DNA of 56,831 nucleotides, from NCBI GenBank assembly GCA_003194485.1, contig PQXD01000010.1, forward strand, positions 23,571 to 80,401, read 5' to 3'. This DNA comes from Deltaproteobacteria bacterium (GTDB lineage Bacteria > Desulfobacterota > Dissulfuribacteria > Dissulfuribacterales > UBA3076). Position numbers and translations under genes: made by a program. Below, one piece after another: positions 8,925 to 20,638 of this stretch (positions within the stretch are counted from its first letter, which is position 1; each line of letters starts with the position of its first letter). The notes under the pieces are model-generated. The model did not search any database and had not been told where the DNA came from. It saw nothing but the letters and a program-made list of their open reading frames with translations.

Positions 8925-10060
8925 AGCCTTTTCTTGATATTCTTTAATAAAAAACCTTTTAAAGCCAGATTAAAGGAAACATCTTTCCCTTGTATCATAA
9001 CCTTGTGAGACTCTCCCATCCCCTGTGGTAGTAATAGCATTTTTACCGCGGCCAATTCCGGAGAAAATGGATCAACCTCACCGCCATAAAGCTCTTTAAA
9101 GGTCTCTTCAAAATCAAGACTGGCTAAAAAAGCCCACTGAGGAGCATAACCCATGGTGCTAAAACCGACATCCTCTCCCCATCTATGTAAATCGCTAAAG
9201 TTAACATGGGCTGTCAAATCCTGTTCCCCAGGCCTATCATACAATTCCTCGCTTACACGGTGATTTTTATAAGCCAGCAGCGTACCTCTATTTCTTGCCG
9301 GATGAAAATATTCTTTTTTTGTATATCCATAATCTATTGTAACCACAAATCCCCTGGACATTATACCGGATATCTCCGAAATCCATGTCTTAATGCCAAG
9401 ATTTACTTCCGTACGGTAACCATCAGGAATATCAAAAGGAAATTCCTTTACATATTCAATTAATTGGATATTACTCAGCTCTCCCGGGACCTCCGCACAA
9501 TTATACCCGTCTTTAAAATCTAAATATATTTCCTTGAAACCTGAAGATTCTTTCTGAATAAGATGGACGGGAAAGGCATCTAAAAGTTCGTTTGAAATAA
9601 GACAACCTTTCACGGAATTTAAATCCGAAAGTCTTTTTACCCAACTTATTTTATTAATAAATGGTTTTAAAATTTCTTTTTGATACAAAGCTGTCTCGGA
9701 TTTATGCTCTACTATTATATAATTAATAAATTGGAAAATTTCCCTGCCTGACAAAAACGACAGTATATCTTTTGCAAGATAACCCGCCCCGGCTCCCATT
9801 TCTATAATAGTAAACATCCCGCGGCCCAATATGTTCCAGAATTCTTCTATCTGTCTCGCGTGTAATGCACCATAAATACGGTGTGTGTGTGGACTTGTAA
9901 TAAAATCTCCTTTTTTCCCGATAGGGATATATGACCTGGAATAATATCCATATCTCTCATAATAAAGGGCCATCTCCATGAAATCCTTGAATGTTATCGG
10001 CCCGCTTTTTTTTATTTTATCATAGATGATTTTGACTAATTCGTTGGAAAAATCCTTCAT
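8921..10060 (-). CDS. SAM-dependent methyltransferase, MidA/NDUFAF7 family
   Basis: 379 residues, the full length of the COG1565 (DUF185) family, whose eukaryotic member NDUFAF7 dimethylates an arginine of a complex I subunit. Visible features are the N-terminal ITFKDFMEMALYYERYGYY, the SAM-binding glycine-rich loop IIEMGAGAGYLAKDIL near residue 82, and SNELLDAFPVHL near 155. A later segment reads VVTIDYGYTKKEYFHP. The bacterial substrate is not known from the sequence. It is the first gene of a two-gene unit with the HAD gene (4-base overlap). GAAGGT precedes the ATG. Palindromic element copy B lies directly upstream, separating it from the divergent dnaN. Confidence 0.85.
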   Translation of the reverse strand: MKDFSNELVKIIYDKIKKSGPITFKDFMEMALYYERYGYYSRSYIPIGKKGDFITSPHTHRIYGALHARQIEEFWNILGRGMFTIIEMGAGAGYLAKDILSFLSGREIFQFINYIIVEHKSETALYQKEILKPFINKISWVKRLSDLNSVKGCLISNELLDAFPVHLIQKESSGFKEIYLDFKDGYNCAEVPGELSNIQLIEYVKEFPFDIPDGYRTEVNLGIKTWISEISGIMSRGFVVTIDYGYTKKEYFHPARNRGTLLAYKNHRVSEELYDRPGEQDLTAHVNFSDLHRWGEDVGFSTMGYAPQWAFLASLDFEETFKELYGGEVDPFSPELAAVKMLLLPQGMGESHKVMIQGKDVSFNLALKGFLLKNIKKRL

Positions 10061-10091
10061 TTTATGGTAACCTTCAAGATATTATTTTTAA

Positions 10092-10288
10092 GTAAATATT
10101 CGGTGAACCCGTTATATCCTGCCTTGAAGCGGTTTGCCTTTTTTCGGGTTTCAAAGCTTACTCATTGCAGACCGAAAGAGGCAGTGTAATCCGGCCCGCG
10201 GTTGAAACCCTGCAAAAGGCAAACCGCTCCTGCGGCAGGGCACGGATGGCAATTTCCACGGTGGACCACGGGTTCACCGAATATTTAC
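10092..10288 (-). mobile_element. Palindromic MITE-like element, copy B (197 bp)
   Basis: Short form of the family. The ends gtaaatattcggtgaacccg and cgggttcaccgaatatttac are perfect 20-base inverted repeats, and the whole body folds back as a long imperfect hairpin (AGCGGTTTGCC pairs with GGCAAACCGCT). It is flanked by a perfect 8-base direct repeat ATTTTTAA (10084-10091 and 10289-10296), the footprint of transposition. No coding capacity. Confidence 0.9.
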
Positions 10289-10296
10289 ATTTTTAA

Positions 10297-10517
10297 TACT
10301 GCTTATAAAGCATTTTTATCAGATATGCAAAGTACTGTTAATTCTTTGTTAAAAAATTGTTAGCTCTTAAATTATATATATTTTTTAATATATAATCCAA
10401 AACTATTTAAATATTATATCAACTATTGATTTGATATAATATCAATTAGTTAAAAACTTTTTAACTAAAATAACAATATCTATTATTTCTTACTTAAATT
10501 TTAAGGAATTAGTAATT
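10297..10517. promoter_or_regulatory. AT-rich intergenic region with palindromes before dnaN
   Basis: This is overwhelmingly A+T. It contains a perfect 12-base inverted repeat (ATATTATATCAA at 10411-10422, TTGATATAATAT at 10431-10442). A perfect 23-base palindrome at 10446-10468 has arms TTAGTTAAAAA around a central C. It must hold the dnaN promoter. Extreme AT content and palindromes next to dnaN and near parS would fit an origin-associated unwinding region, but no canonical DnaA box (TTATNCACA) was seen. Confidence 0.5.
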
Positions 10518-11657
10518 ATGATTAAATTTTCAGTCAAAAAAACAGATTTTTTAATTCCTCTTTCAAATATTCAGACTATTATAGATAAAAAATCTACAAT
10601 GACTATTATTAATAATATACTTATTTATACAAAAGAAGATAGTCTATTTATTGAAGCTACTGATTTAGAAGTAAGTTACAAAAGTAAAATTCCATCTTCT
10701 ATTATAGAGCAAGGAGCTATTACTATTAATGCACGAAAATTCTATGAAATAGTCAAAGAATTTCCATCAGAAACGATATATTTCGAAGAAGATGAAAATT
10801 CATGGTTAAAAATTGGGGCTGATGGAAAAACCGAATACAAAATCGGAGGATTATCTCCTGATAATTTTCCCAGGTTTAAACATATAGACAGCAAAAATAT
10901 AATTGATTTAGAAGTTTCAATTATAAAGGAAATGATCGAAAAGACTATATTTTCTTCATCTTACGATGATCGTAAATACAGTCTTTCAGGAATATTTTTT
11001 GAGGAAGAACATAATCAAAAAGGATCTAAAATACGCATGGTGAGTTCAGACGGTCACAGACTGAGTCTTATGGAAAAATATATTCCTGAAAAAGGACTAA
11101 ATCTTGAGTCAGGTATTATTATTCCCAGAAAAGGGGCACAAGAAATAAGAAAAATTATAGAAGGTCACGAAAGAATGTTTTGGGGTATTGATAATAATTT
11201 TTGTTTTGTTATATGTGGTAATGACATTCTGGTTATAAGAATTATTGATGGAAAATTTCCAGACTACCGAAATATAATACCTGAAAGTAAAAATCGTTAT
11301 TTAATTTTTGATAGATTGGAAATGTTTAATGCATTAAAACGTATATCAATTCTTTCTTCAGATACTACTTTCAGAGGAGTCAAAGCCAAAATTAAACCAA
11401 AATTAATTGAAATAGAGTCACTATATAAGGAAATTGGAGAAGCAAAGGAAGTTATTAATATAGATTATAATGCAGATCCATTTGAAATTGCTTTTAATGC
11501 AAAATATTTTATGGATGCCTTATATGTAATGGATTCAAACAAGATAGAATTAACAATTAATAATACGGAATCTCCATGTTTAATTAGAGGTAATAAAGAT
11601 ATAGGATTTTTAGCATTAATTATGCCTATGAATCTTGTAGAAGAAAAAAATAATTGA
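10518..11657 (+). CDS. dnaN: DNA polymerase III beta subunit (sliding clamp)
   Basis: Ring-shaped processivity clamp that tethers DNA polymerase III to DNA. 379 residues, near the usual 370, with three similar clamp domains. The start MIKFSVKKTDFLIPLSNIQTI is characteristic, and the third domain ends ALIMPMNL, matching the family P-x-R/M-L tail. The coding sequence is very AT-rich (mostly A/T third positions), unlike neighbours beyond 15 kb. It precedes gyrB by 12 bases in the same direction. dnaA, its usual upstream partner, is absent. AAGGA lies about 11 bases before the ATG. Confidence 0.95.
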   Translation: MIKFSVKKTDFLIPLSNIQTIIDKKSTMTIINNILIYTKEDSLFIEATDLEVSYKSKIPSSIIEQGAITINARKFYEIVKEFPSETIYFEEDENSWLKIGADGKTEYKIGGLSPDNFPRFKHIDSKNIIDLEVSIIKEMIEKTIFSSSYDDRKYSLSGIFFEEEHNQKGSKIRMVSSDGHRLSLMEKYIPEKGLNLESGIIIPRKGAQEIRKIIEGHERMFWGIDNNFCFVICGNDILVIRIIDGKFPDYRNIIPESKNRYLIFDRLEMFNALKRISILSSDTTFRGVKAKIKPKLIEIESLYKEIGEAKEVINIDYNADPFEIAFNAKYFMDALYVMDSNKIELTINNTESPCLIRGNKDIGFLALIMPMNLVEEKNN

Positions 11658-14081
<2,424 letters not shown>

Positions 14082-14111
14082 CTTATTAGGTTATTGAGGA
14101 GATATATTTTG

Positions 14112-14315
14112 ATGGAGTGTCAGAAAGAGGAAAACCTCAAAAGGTGTAACTGCACATATGAACCGTGTCCAAAAAAAGGTGTTTGTTGCGAGTGTATACG
14201 CCATCACCTAAAAATGCGCCAACTCCCAGCCTGCTGCTTTCCAGCTGAGGCAGAGCGTACTTATGACCGAAGCTTTGAGCTGTTCGCAAGGCTTGTACAG
14301 GAAGGGGTTATATAA
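14112..14315 (+). CDS. Small Cys-rich protein, DUF6485-like
   Basis: 67 residues with many cysteines: [21 protein letters not shown] in the first half and PACCFP later, followed by the conserved [15 protein letters not shown] tail. The pattern suggests a metal-binding (zinc or Fe-S) fold, and the family has no assigned function. The ATG at 14112 is chosen because GAGGAG lies about 10 bases upstream. It follows gyrB by 30 bases on the same strand. Its 3' end overlaps the convergent panD by about 55 bases. Confidence 0.75.
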   Translation: MECQKEENLKRCNCTYEPCPKKGVCCECIRHHLKMRQLPACCFPAEAERTYDRSFELFARLVQEGVI

Positions 14316-14701
14316 TCTCGCTTACCAATAAGCTGCCAGGGCACCTCGGTTCGCTCTTTCAGCTGATTTTTTGCATCCACCCAGACCAAGATGCTTTTGC
14401 CTCCAACTATTTCGTCTTCAGAATACATACTATATGATGCTATAATAATCAGGTCGCCGGGCGATCCTTTTCTGGCAGCAGCCCCGTTCAGACATATAGA
14501 TCCCGATCTCCTATCTCCCTCTATAACATATGTCTCAAACCTGTTACCATTTGAAATATTATAGACCTTTATATGCTCAAACGGGAGAAGGTCGGCAGCG
14601 TCCATTAAGACACGGTCTATAGTAAGACTTCCTTCATAATCGAGATTTACCTCGGTGACCGTGGCCTTATGGATCTTTGATCTTAACATTGATCGTAACA
14701 T
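14261..14701 (-). CDS. panD: Aspartate 1-decarboxylase
   Basis: Makes beta-alanine from aspartate for pantothenate and CoA. It is a self-processing pyruvoyl enzyme; the cleavage site is the Gly-Ser of YEGS, which becomes the pyruvoyl group. Other family marks are [21 protein letters not shown]-type opening, the [16 protein letters not shown] block and the Y/H residues around it. The open frame continues upstream through a repeat element, but the ATG at 14701, behind AGAGGG, fits the family; ATG 14689 is also possible. The product is 146 residues, about 20 longer than usual at the C-terminus, where it overlaps the convergent gene. panC is upstream on the same strand with a repeat between them. 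Confidence 0.9.
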   Translation of the reverse strand: MLRSMLRSKIHKATVTEVNLDYEGSLTIDRVLMDAADLLPFEHIKVYNISNGNRFETYVIEGDRRSGSICLNGAAARKGSPGDLIIIASYSMYSEDEIVGGKSILVWVDAKNQLKERTEVPWQLIGKRDYITPSCTSLANSSKLRS

Positions 14702-14740
14702 AATCTTTAACGTCCCTCTCGGGATGGTTGAAATCCTTTC

Positions 14741-14903
14741 GGAGTCGCCATCCGTGCTTTGTGCCTTGAAACGGTTTGCCTTTTGCAAGGTTTCAGCCGC
14801 GGGCCGGATTGCACCGCCTCTCCGGTCTGTAATGAGTAAGATTTGAAACCCGGAAAAAGGTAACCGTTTCAAGGCAGGATATAACGGGTTCACCGAATAT
14901 TTA
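14741..14903 (+). repeat. Truncated MITE-like element, copy C, between panC and panD
   Basis: The right half of the palindromic element is intact, ending acgggttcaccgaatattta. The left terminal repeat is missing, and the copy begins at ggagtcgccatccgtgc. No target duplication is evident. It lies in the panC-panD gap, and translating through it gives the spurious N-terminal extension of panD. Confidence 0.75.
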
Positions 14904-14919
14904 TGTTTTGTAATTTAAT

Positions 14920-15771
14920 TTACTCATTACTGTTTAGCAAGGTGTTGTCGATCAGACGGGTTTTCCCAACCCATACCGCCAAAGCGAGGAGGGTTTCGCC
15001 AACAATATCTTGTTTCTGTTTCAGTGTCTTGGGGTCTCCAAGAAAAACATAATCAATCTTTGTTTTGTTATAAGATTGGATGTGTTTTCTGACAGCCCTG
15101 ACGACTTCCGGGCCGGATCTGCAGCCTCTGGCCACCATTTCCTCAGCCAGCCTGAGGGCCTGAAAAAGGGAAAGGGCTGATTCGCGCTCCCTGGTATTAA
15201 GATATATGTTGCGGGAGCTCATGGCCAGACCGTCGGGTTCCCTGACGACAGGATGGGCTATTACATTGACCGGTATGTTCAGGTCAGATACCATGCGGCG
15301 AATGACCTGGAGTTGTTGAAAGTCCTTCTGGCCGAATATTGCTATGTCTGGCTGCACAATAATGAGGAGTTTGGCAACTATCGTGGCTACACCGCGGAAG
15401 TGTTCAGGTCTTGAGGCGCCACAAAGACCCTGACTCAGGCCTTCGACCCTGATCCATGTCTGGAAACCGGATGGGTACATATCCCTGGCATCCGGACAAA
15501 ACAGGCAGTCAACTCCTTCGTCTTCAGCCAGCCCTGCATCCCGCTCAAAATCCCTTGGATATCGGTTCAGGTCTTCATTGGGGCCGAACTGGGCAGGGTT
15601 TACAAACAGGCTTACCACAATACGGTCAACCTTGCTTCCAGCCGCTCTCATCAGGGCAAGGTGGCCTTCATGGAAAAAGCCCATAGTGGGAACCAGGGCA
15701 ACAGACAACCCCCTCCCCTTCCAGTTGAGAACGATTTTCCTTATATCGGATATGGAGCTGGTAATTTTCAT
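14920..15771 (-). CDS. panC: Pantothenate synthetase (pantoate--beta-alanine ligase)
   Basis: ATP-dependent condensation of pantoate with beta-alanine, the last step of pantothenate synthesis. 283 residues, normal length. The nucleotidyl-transferase fold shows VPTMGFFHEGHLALMR near residue 28 (the H-x-G-H ATP motif), VSLFVNPAQFGPNEDLNRYP, FGQKDFQQLQVIRRM and the KMSKS-like MSSRNIYL. The substrate beta-alanine would be supplied by panD just downstream on the same strand. The intervening repeat copy C raises the question of whether the two are still cotranscribed. Confidence 0.96.
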   Translation of the reverse strand: MKITSSISDIRKIVLNWKGRGLSVALVPTMGFFHEGHLALMRAAGSKVDRIVVSLFVNPAQFGPNEDLNRYPRDFERDAGLAEDEGVDCLFCPDARDMYPSGFQTWIRVEGLSQGLCGASRPEHFRGVATIVAKLLIIVQPDIAIFGQKDFQQLQVIRRMVSDLNIPVNVIAHPVVREPDGLAMSSRNIYLNTRERESALSLFQALRLAEEMVARGCRSGPEVVRAVRKHIQSYNKTKIDYVFLGDPKTLKQKQDIVGETLLALAVWVGKTRLIDNTLLNSNE

Positions 15772-15813
15772 TTAACAAAGGTTACCGCTGATCATTTCTT
15801 AAAACAGGTAAGC

Positions 15814-16722
15814 TTACCGGCAATCTTCATTTACAGAACACATACCATCTTCTTTTTCAAAAAAGTCCGGCAGGTTTCCATCCAATAGTGGTATTTCCCG
15901 GAAGCATTTGTTTTGAATATAGTTTATGATATTCTGTTCACCGCTAATAAAGGTCAGTCCATCATGATCTTTGGCAATCAGTACGGGAATGCTTTCAATA
16001 CCTAATATTTTCAGGGCGGCAGTATTTATTTCGGGCAGATATTTTTCATTAGGTCTTAATCCGGGAAGCAGGTCAGTATTTATTTTTTTTGTTGGATTGA
16101 AGTGAAATTCGCATCGCGTGCATCCTTTCAGCACCTCTATAACCTTGTGGCAGTGAGGACAGTCCTCTGAAAAGATCAGATAGAGTTGTTTCACCGGATC
16201 CGAGCATCTCCTTACGGCATATGTCCCGTTGTCCAGGGTGAGTCCGCGCAGCCGGTCTTCCGCGGATTCAAATCTCAACAGAGAAAACACAAACAACTGT
16301 ACCACAATTATTGTCAACCCCAGTGTTAATTGTCGAAAACCCATCAAGAAGTTCAATATTACGACCAAAAAAAAGATGAGCAGGCAGTAAGAGCAGAACG
16401 TGCGGGCAATAAAGACCTGGTATCCCAGTAATATCCCTTCGGCTGCAAGACCGGAAACAAGCAGGGTGCGGAGCAGGGGCTCCATGCCAGATCTGCCCTT
16501 TGCTATTATGGCCGTACAGAATACGGTAAAGAAATATACACAACCTAATAGATTGAAATAAAAGGGTGAAATAATGGTCAGACCTTCTATAACCTTACAC
16601 CCTTCATCAACGCAGAAGACCTCTCCCTTGATTATTATCAGCAGCGCCTGGGCAATTATGACAACACAGGCAAAGAAAGACAGGTATATCAGCCTCTGGA
16701 GTGATCCGTGCTTCATAGACAT
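15814..16722 (-). CDS. Vitamin K epoxide reductase family protein fused to a thioredoxin-like domain
   Basis: Inner-membrane disulfide-forming enzyme, likely passing electrons from exported proteins to quinones. The N-terminal part has about four or five membrane helices with the VKOR cysteines: FCVDEGC in the first loop and the CxxC motif FCSYC in a later helix. After a linker comes a thioredoxin-like domain with CPHC near residue 188 and a proline loop (IESIPVLIA). Extra cysteines (GCTRC, CSVNEDC) lie near the domain and at the C-terminus. The start at ATG 16722 (MSMKHGSLQRL) is preferred because an AGGA lies 10 bases before it; the frame is open to 16779. Partner proteins are not encoded next to it. 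Confidence 0.85.
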   Translation of the reverse strand: MSMKHGSLQRLIYLSFFACVVIIAQALLIIIKGEVFCVDEGCKVIEGLTIISPFYFNLLGCVYFFTVFCTAIIAKGRSGMEPLLRTLLVSGLAAEGILLGYQVFIARTFCSYCLLIFFLVVILNFLMGFRQLTLGLTIIVVQLFVFSLLRFESAEDRLRGLTLDNGTYAVRRCSDPVKQLYLIFSEDCPHCHKVIEVLKGCTRCEFHFNPTKKINTDLLPGLRPNEKYLPEINTAALKILGIESIPVLIAKDHDGLTFISGEQNIINYIQNKCFREIPLLDGNLPDFFEKEDGMCSVNEDCR

Positions 16723-16880
16723 CCTGATATTCCTATATGATGCGAGGGAGGACTTTGTTGACCAATCTGTTAGTGACAATCCTGGTCTAAAAGGATAAAA
16801 TTGTTGTTAGTACTCAGATTAACTTAATAACCCATGAAAACCATCTTGAAAACCCTTTGTGCCATCATTAGAGTTCTTTC

Positions 16881-18200
16881 ATGACCATAAAAGATCAAGC
16901 AAAACAAGGCATAATATCCCAACTTATTGAGCGCTGCGCCCTGGACGAGAACCTGGATCCCAAGATTCTGGTTCAGGCCGTTGGGGCAGGTGAAGTGGTT
17001 ATACCGCATAACAGGCATGTGCATCTTAGCCGTCCCATGGCAATAGGAAAAGGTATTTCCACCAAAGTTAATGCAAATATAGGCACTTCAAAGGATCATC
17101 CTGAGCTGAAACCCGAACTGGAGAAGCTCAAAGTGGCCCTGGATGCCGGAGCTCACACGATAATGGATCTCTCCACAGGAGGCCCGATAAAGGAAATACG
17201 CCAGGCTATCAGGGACGCCTGTCCCGTACCTCTGGGCACAGTTCCCATATATCAAGCTGCTGTTGAGACAGTGGAGCGGCGAAAGCGTTCGATATGCGAA
17301 ATGGAGGTAGACGACCTGTTGAGAGTAATTGAGGAGCATGGCCAGGAGGGGGTGGATTTCGTGACAATTCACTGTGGCCTGACACTCAAGGCTATGGAGC
17401 ACCTCCGGTTGAGGGAGCGCGTAATGGGGGTGGTCAGCAGGGGAGGTTCCTTTATCCTGGAGTGGATGACATACAACCAGAAGGAAAACCCACTCTTTGA
17501 GCGTTTTGATGATATCCTGGCAATAGCTCGGGAGCACGAACTCACATTGAGCCTTGGTGACGGTCTTAGGCCGGGGTGCCTGATGGATGCAACAGACGGT
17601 GCACAGGTGCATGAGTTGATAGTCTTGGGAGAGCTTACAGTGAGGGCATGGGATGCGGGTGTACAGGTGATAATTGAAGGGCCCGGCCACATGTCAATGG
17701 ACCAGATACCGGCCAACATCCTTCTGGAAAAGAAGCTCTGTCACGGAGCCCCCTTTTATGTACTTGGTCCCCTGGCAACAGATATCGCCCCCGGGTATGA
17801 TCATATTACCAGTGCCATCGGCGGGGCCATTGCAGCAGCAGCCGGGGCTGACTTTCTCTGTTACGTGACTCCTGCCGAACACCTGAAGCTACCGTCACTG
17901 GAAGATGTGAAAGAAGGGGTGATCGCCTCCCTTATTGCGGCTCACGCGGCTGATATAGTAAAGGAAGTTCCCGGTGCCATAGAAAAAGATCGAATGATGG
18001 CCGAGGCCAGGCGCCACCTTGATTGGAAGACACAGATAGAGCTTTCCATAGATCCTGAAAAGGCCCGCCTCTATCGTGAAGAAGGCGGAGAATACCATGG
18101 ACCGACCTGCACGATGTGCGGGGAATACTGCGCGATCAAGACCTACCAAAGGGCTATGAGAAGAGGCCGTAATGCCCTAAAGGGCAATGAGAGGAAATGA
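16881..18200 (+). CDS. thiC: Phosphomethylpyrimidine synthase (ThiC)
   Basis: Radical-SAM enzyme converting aminoimidazole ribotide to the pyrimidine (HMP-P) of thiamine. 439 residues, the short form without the extra N-terminal domain of enterobacterial ThiC. Core motifs include VNANIGTS, TIMDLSTGGPI, EGPGHMSMDQI and the C-terminal cluster motif CTMCGEYC. That motif has C-x2-C-x3-C spacing. The paralogous benzimidazole synthase BzaF is similar, but overlap with a thiDN gene argues for thiamine synthesis. The last four bases overlap the next start (ATGA). No TPP riboswitch was recognised in the roughly 100-base leader. Confidence 0.93.
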   Translation: MTIKDQAKQGIISQLIERCALDENLDPKILVQAVGAGEVVIPHNRHVHLSRPMAIGKGISTKVNANIGTSKDHPELKPELEKLKVALDAGAHTIMDLSTGGPIKEIRQAIRDACPVPLGTVPIYQAAVETVERRKRSICEMEVDDLLRVIEEHGQEGVDFVTIHCGLTLKAMEHLRLRERVMGVVSRGGSFILEWMTYNQKENPLFERFDDILAIAREHELTLSLGDGLRPGCLMDATDGAQVHELIVLGELTVRAWDAGVQVIIEGPGHMSMDQIPANILLEKKLCHGAPFYVLGPLATDIAPGYDHITSAIGGAIAAAAGADFLCYVTPAEHLKLPSLEDVKEGVIASLIAAHAADIVKEVPGAIEKDRMMAEARRHLDWKTQIELSIDPEKARLYREEGGEYHGPTCTMCGEYCAIKTYQRAMRRGRNALKGNERK

Positions 18201-19552
18201 ATCCGGGCCCAGTACTTACCGTTGCCGGTTCCGACTCTGGCGGTGGCGCCGGTCTTCAACAAGACCTGAAGGTCTTTACGGTTCTCGGAACCTATGGCTC
18301 AAGCGTTGTTACCGCAATTACTGTTCAGAATACCCTGGGAGTTCAGGCGGTTGAGCCTGTAGATCCGGATTTTGTGGTGAAGCAGCTCAATGCCGTACTT
18401 GAAGATATTCGCCCGGTAGCCGTCAAGACCGGTATGCTGGCTACTGCAGAAATTGTGGAGACCGTTGCGGATCGTCTGGGTCGATACGCCAACAAGGGTG
18501 CCGTAATAGTGGTGGACCCCGTCATGATTTCCAAGAGCGGGCATAGACTCCTGGATCAAGACGCCGTAGATGTCTTAAAGAATAAACTCCTTCCTGTTGC
18601 GGACGTATTTACACCCAATATTCCGGAGGCTGAAGCCCTTCTCGGCCGGCGTATTCAGACTCCGGAAGATATGCGATTTGCCGCCGCTGATCTCCTCGAG
18701 CTTGCGGATTGCCCTTCTGTCGTTCTGAAAGGAGGGCATCTCCATGCCCATGATCCAGTGGATATTCTGGCCTATAAAGAAGGTGTTGTTGAAATAACAG
18801 GCAACCGTATTTCCACAACACGACACACCCATGGAACCGGATGTACTTTTTCTGCCGCACTTTTAGTATTTCTGGCTCGTGGGTTGGGAATGGAAAAGGC
18901 CGTCCGCAAGGCCAAGGAATTTGTGACCCAGGCAATCAGGGGAGCAGTGCCTGTGGGCAAAGGAATAAGCCCAACCAATCCTTTGAGTATGATCGAAAAC
19001 GATATTGCTCGTTACCCTGTAATCGAGGCCCTTGAGAAGGCATGGAAGCACCTGTTGTCATTTCCTTGTCGCCCTCTGGTCCCAGAGGTCCAAATAAATC
19101 TTGGTTATGCCCTTCCGTGGGCAAGCTCTGTGCAGGATGTGGCTGCTTTTCCGGGGAGAATCGTGGCCCTGGAAGAAGGTGTGGCCAGGATAAGGGGTCC
19201 GGCCTATGGGGCATCAAGTCATGTGGCCAGGATAATATTGACCGCGATGGGTCATGATCGTACATGCAGGTCTGCCATGAATATCCGCTATGATCCCGGA
19301 TATCTTAAACGGGCACAGGACCTCGGTTACTTAATGGCCGGGTTCTCCAGAAAGGATGAACCTATAGAAGTAAAAGCCAGGGAGGGTTCTACCCTGGTAT
19401 GGGGGGTAAGAAGGGCCATTGAAGGAGCTGGTATGGTACCTGACATCATACATGATTCAGGGGATATAGGAAAAGAGCCGATAATTCGAATCCTGGGACA
19501 TGATCCTTTGGAGGCGGTGGACAAGGCCTTGAGATTGGCTGGTTTTTTGTAG
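18197..19552 (+). CDS. Bifunctional HMP-phosphate kinase / thiamine-phosphate synthase (ThiD-ThiN)
   Basis: 451-residue fusion. Residues 1 to about 265 are ThiD: it begins VLTVAGSDSGGGAGLQQDLK, has KTGMLAT and VVDPVMISKSG, and closes with the anion-hole motif HTHGTGCTFSAAL. It phosphorylates HMP and HMP-P. Residues about 280-451 are ThiN, the ThiE-independent thiamine-phosphate synthase domain (INLGYALPWASS, ARIILTAMGHD, ALRLAGFL). It overlaps thiC by four bases, so the pair supplies and couples the pyrimidine half. ThiD-ThiN fusions are known mainly from archaea and some anaerobic bacteria. Confidence 0.92.
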   Translation: MNPGPVLTVAGSDSGGGAGLQQDLKVFTVLGTYGSSVVTAITVQNTLGVQAVEPVDPDFVVKQLNAVLEDIRPVAVKTGMLATAEIVETVADRLGRYANKGAVIVVDPVMISKSGHRLLDQDAVDVLKNKLLPVADVFTPNIPEAEALLGRRIQTPEDMRFAAADLLELADCPSVVLKGGHLHAHDPVDILAYKEGVVEITGNRISTTRHTHGTGCTFSAALLVFLARGLGMEKAVRKAKEFVTQAIRGAVPVGKGISPTNPLSMIENDIARYPVIEALEKAWKHLLSFPCRPLVPEVQINLGYALPWASSVQDVAAFPGRIVALEEGVARIRGPAYGASSHVARIILTAMGHDRTCRSAMNIRYDPGYLKRAQDLGYLMAGFSRKDEPIEVKAREGSTLVWGVRRAIEGAGMVPDIIHDSGDIGKEPIIRILGHDPLEAVDKALRLAGFL

Positions 19553-19671
19553 TTTTTATACGGGCGGGGCCCCTTCCTTATACTTGCCATATTGTCGACA
19601 CCGGGTGCGCTCCGAATTTTGTTTCAGGTCAGATGATCGCGGAGGCATCAAGCCTCACTGGAAGAAAACAT

Positions 19672-20505
19672 ATGAAAAGAATTGAAAGCTGTATGACATG
19701 CTGCGGGCCGGAGTTGGCGAACATATTAAAAATAGCGGTAAGGGCTGCCCTAAAGGCCGGAAAGGCCTTAAGGGAATTATACGACAAGCCTCACCAGGTA
19801 AGCCATAAGGGTGATATAGACCTTGTTACTGAAGCCGACATGTCCTCAGAGAGAACTATATTTGCCGTGTTGCACAAGGCCCGACTCAATGCCGAAATCC
19901 TTACCGAAGAATCACACCCTGTCTATAACGAGATCCCGACCGGTCCGGTCTGGATCATTGATCCCCTTGACGGCACAACTAATTTTGTCCATGGTTTTCC
20001 ATGGTTTGCCGTATCCATTGCCTATGCCGAAGGGGACAGAAATCGGGTAGGAGTCATATATTGCCCTATGCAAAACGAACTCTTTTGCGGATGTGTCGAT
20101 GGCGGGGCCTGGCTCAACGGCAAGCCCATAAGTGTATCAAGGGTCCGGGTCTTAGATGAATCCCTCCTGGCAACAGGCTTTCCCTATGATGTCCGCCAGA
20201 AACCCTCTGAAGTCATGGATCTGCTTGAGGCGGTCTTGACCCGGGCACAGGGGATCCGCCGGGCAGGGGCGGCTGCCCTGGACCTGGCCTATGTGGCCTG
20301 CGGGCGGCTGGACGGCTTCTGGGAGATTAAACTCAAGCCCTGGGATACAGCCGCAGGCCAACTACTGCTGGAAGAAGCCGGAGGTAAAATATCAGACCTT
20401 CGGGGCGGCACCTATTCTCCGTTTATTCCTGAAATATTGGCAACTAACGGCCTGATCCATGAAGAATTGCTATCCGTGATCAAGGCCGTGCCAGACCATA
20501 TCTGA
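19672..20505 (+). CDS. Inositol monophosphatase family protein
   Basis: Mg-dependent, Li-sensitive-type phosphatase fold (SuhB/IMPase, FBPase or CysQ-like). About 277 residues. Metal-site motifs are DLVTEADMSSE, TEES, WIIDPLDGTTNFVHGFPWFA and the C-terminal KPWDTAAGQLLLEEAGG. The exact substrate (inositol-1-phosphate, fructose-1,6-bisphosphate or another) cannot be fixed from sequence alone. The start at 19672 is preferred because GGAAG lies 7 bases upstream; the frame is also open from ATG 19633. It follows thiDN by about 120 bases in the same direction. Confidence 0.9.
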   Translation: MKRIESCMTCCGPELANILKIAVRAALKAGKALRELYDKPHQVSHKGDIDLVTEADMSSERTIFAVLHKARLNAEILTEESHPVYNEIPTGPVWIIDPLDGTTNFVHGFPWFAVSIAYAEGDRNRVGVIYCPMQNELFCGCVDGGAWLNGKPISVSRVRVLDESLLATGFPYDVRQKPSEVMDLLEAVLTRAQGIRRAGAAALDLAYVACGRLDGFWEIKLKPWDTAAGQLLLEEAGGKISDLRGGTYSPFIPEILATNGLIHEELLSVIKAVPDHI

Positions 20506-20638
20506 TAGCTCTTTTAACTCTCTGTTAGTTTGTAAACATCCAATCATAATCTCGCTTCATCCCTGCCAAATTTCTGGTTTCAAATCCCAAGCTTCAAGCT
20601 GTGAACGGCTACGATAAAATATTTATTCCAGAAAGGTA

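Noticed and set aside
10297-10517. Canonical replication origin with DnaA boxes
   Set aside because: No TTATNCACA match was seen; retained only as an AT-rich palindromic region.
14702-14893. N-terminal extension of panD
   Set aside because: It translates repeat copy C (same peptide appears at other copies); the true start fits the family at 14701.
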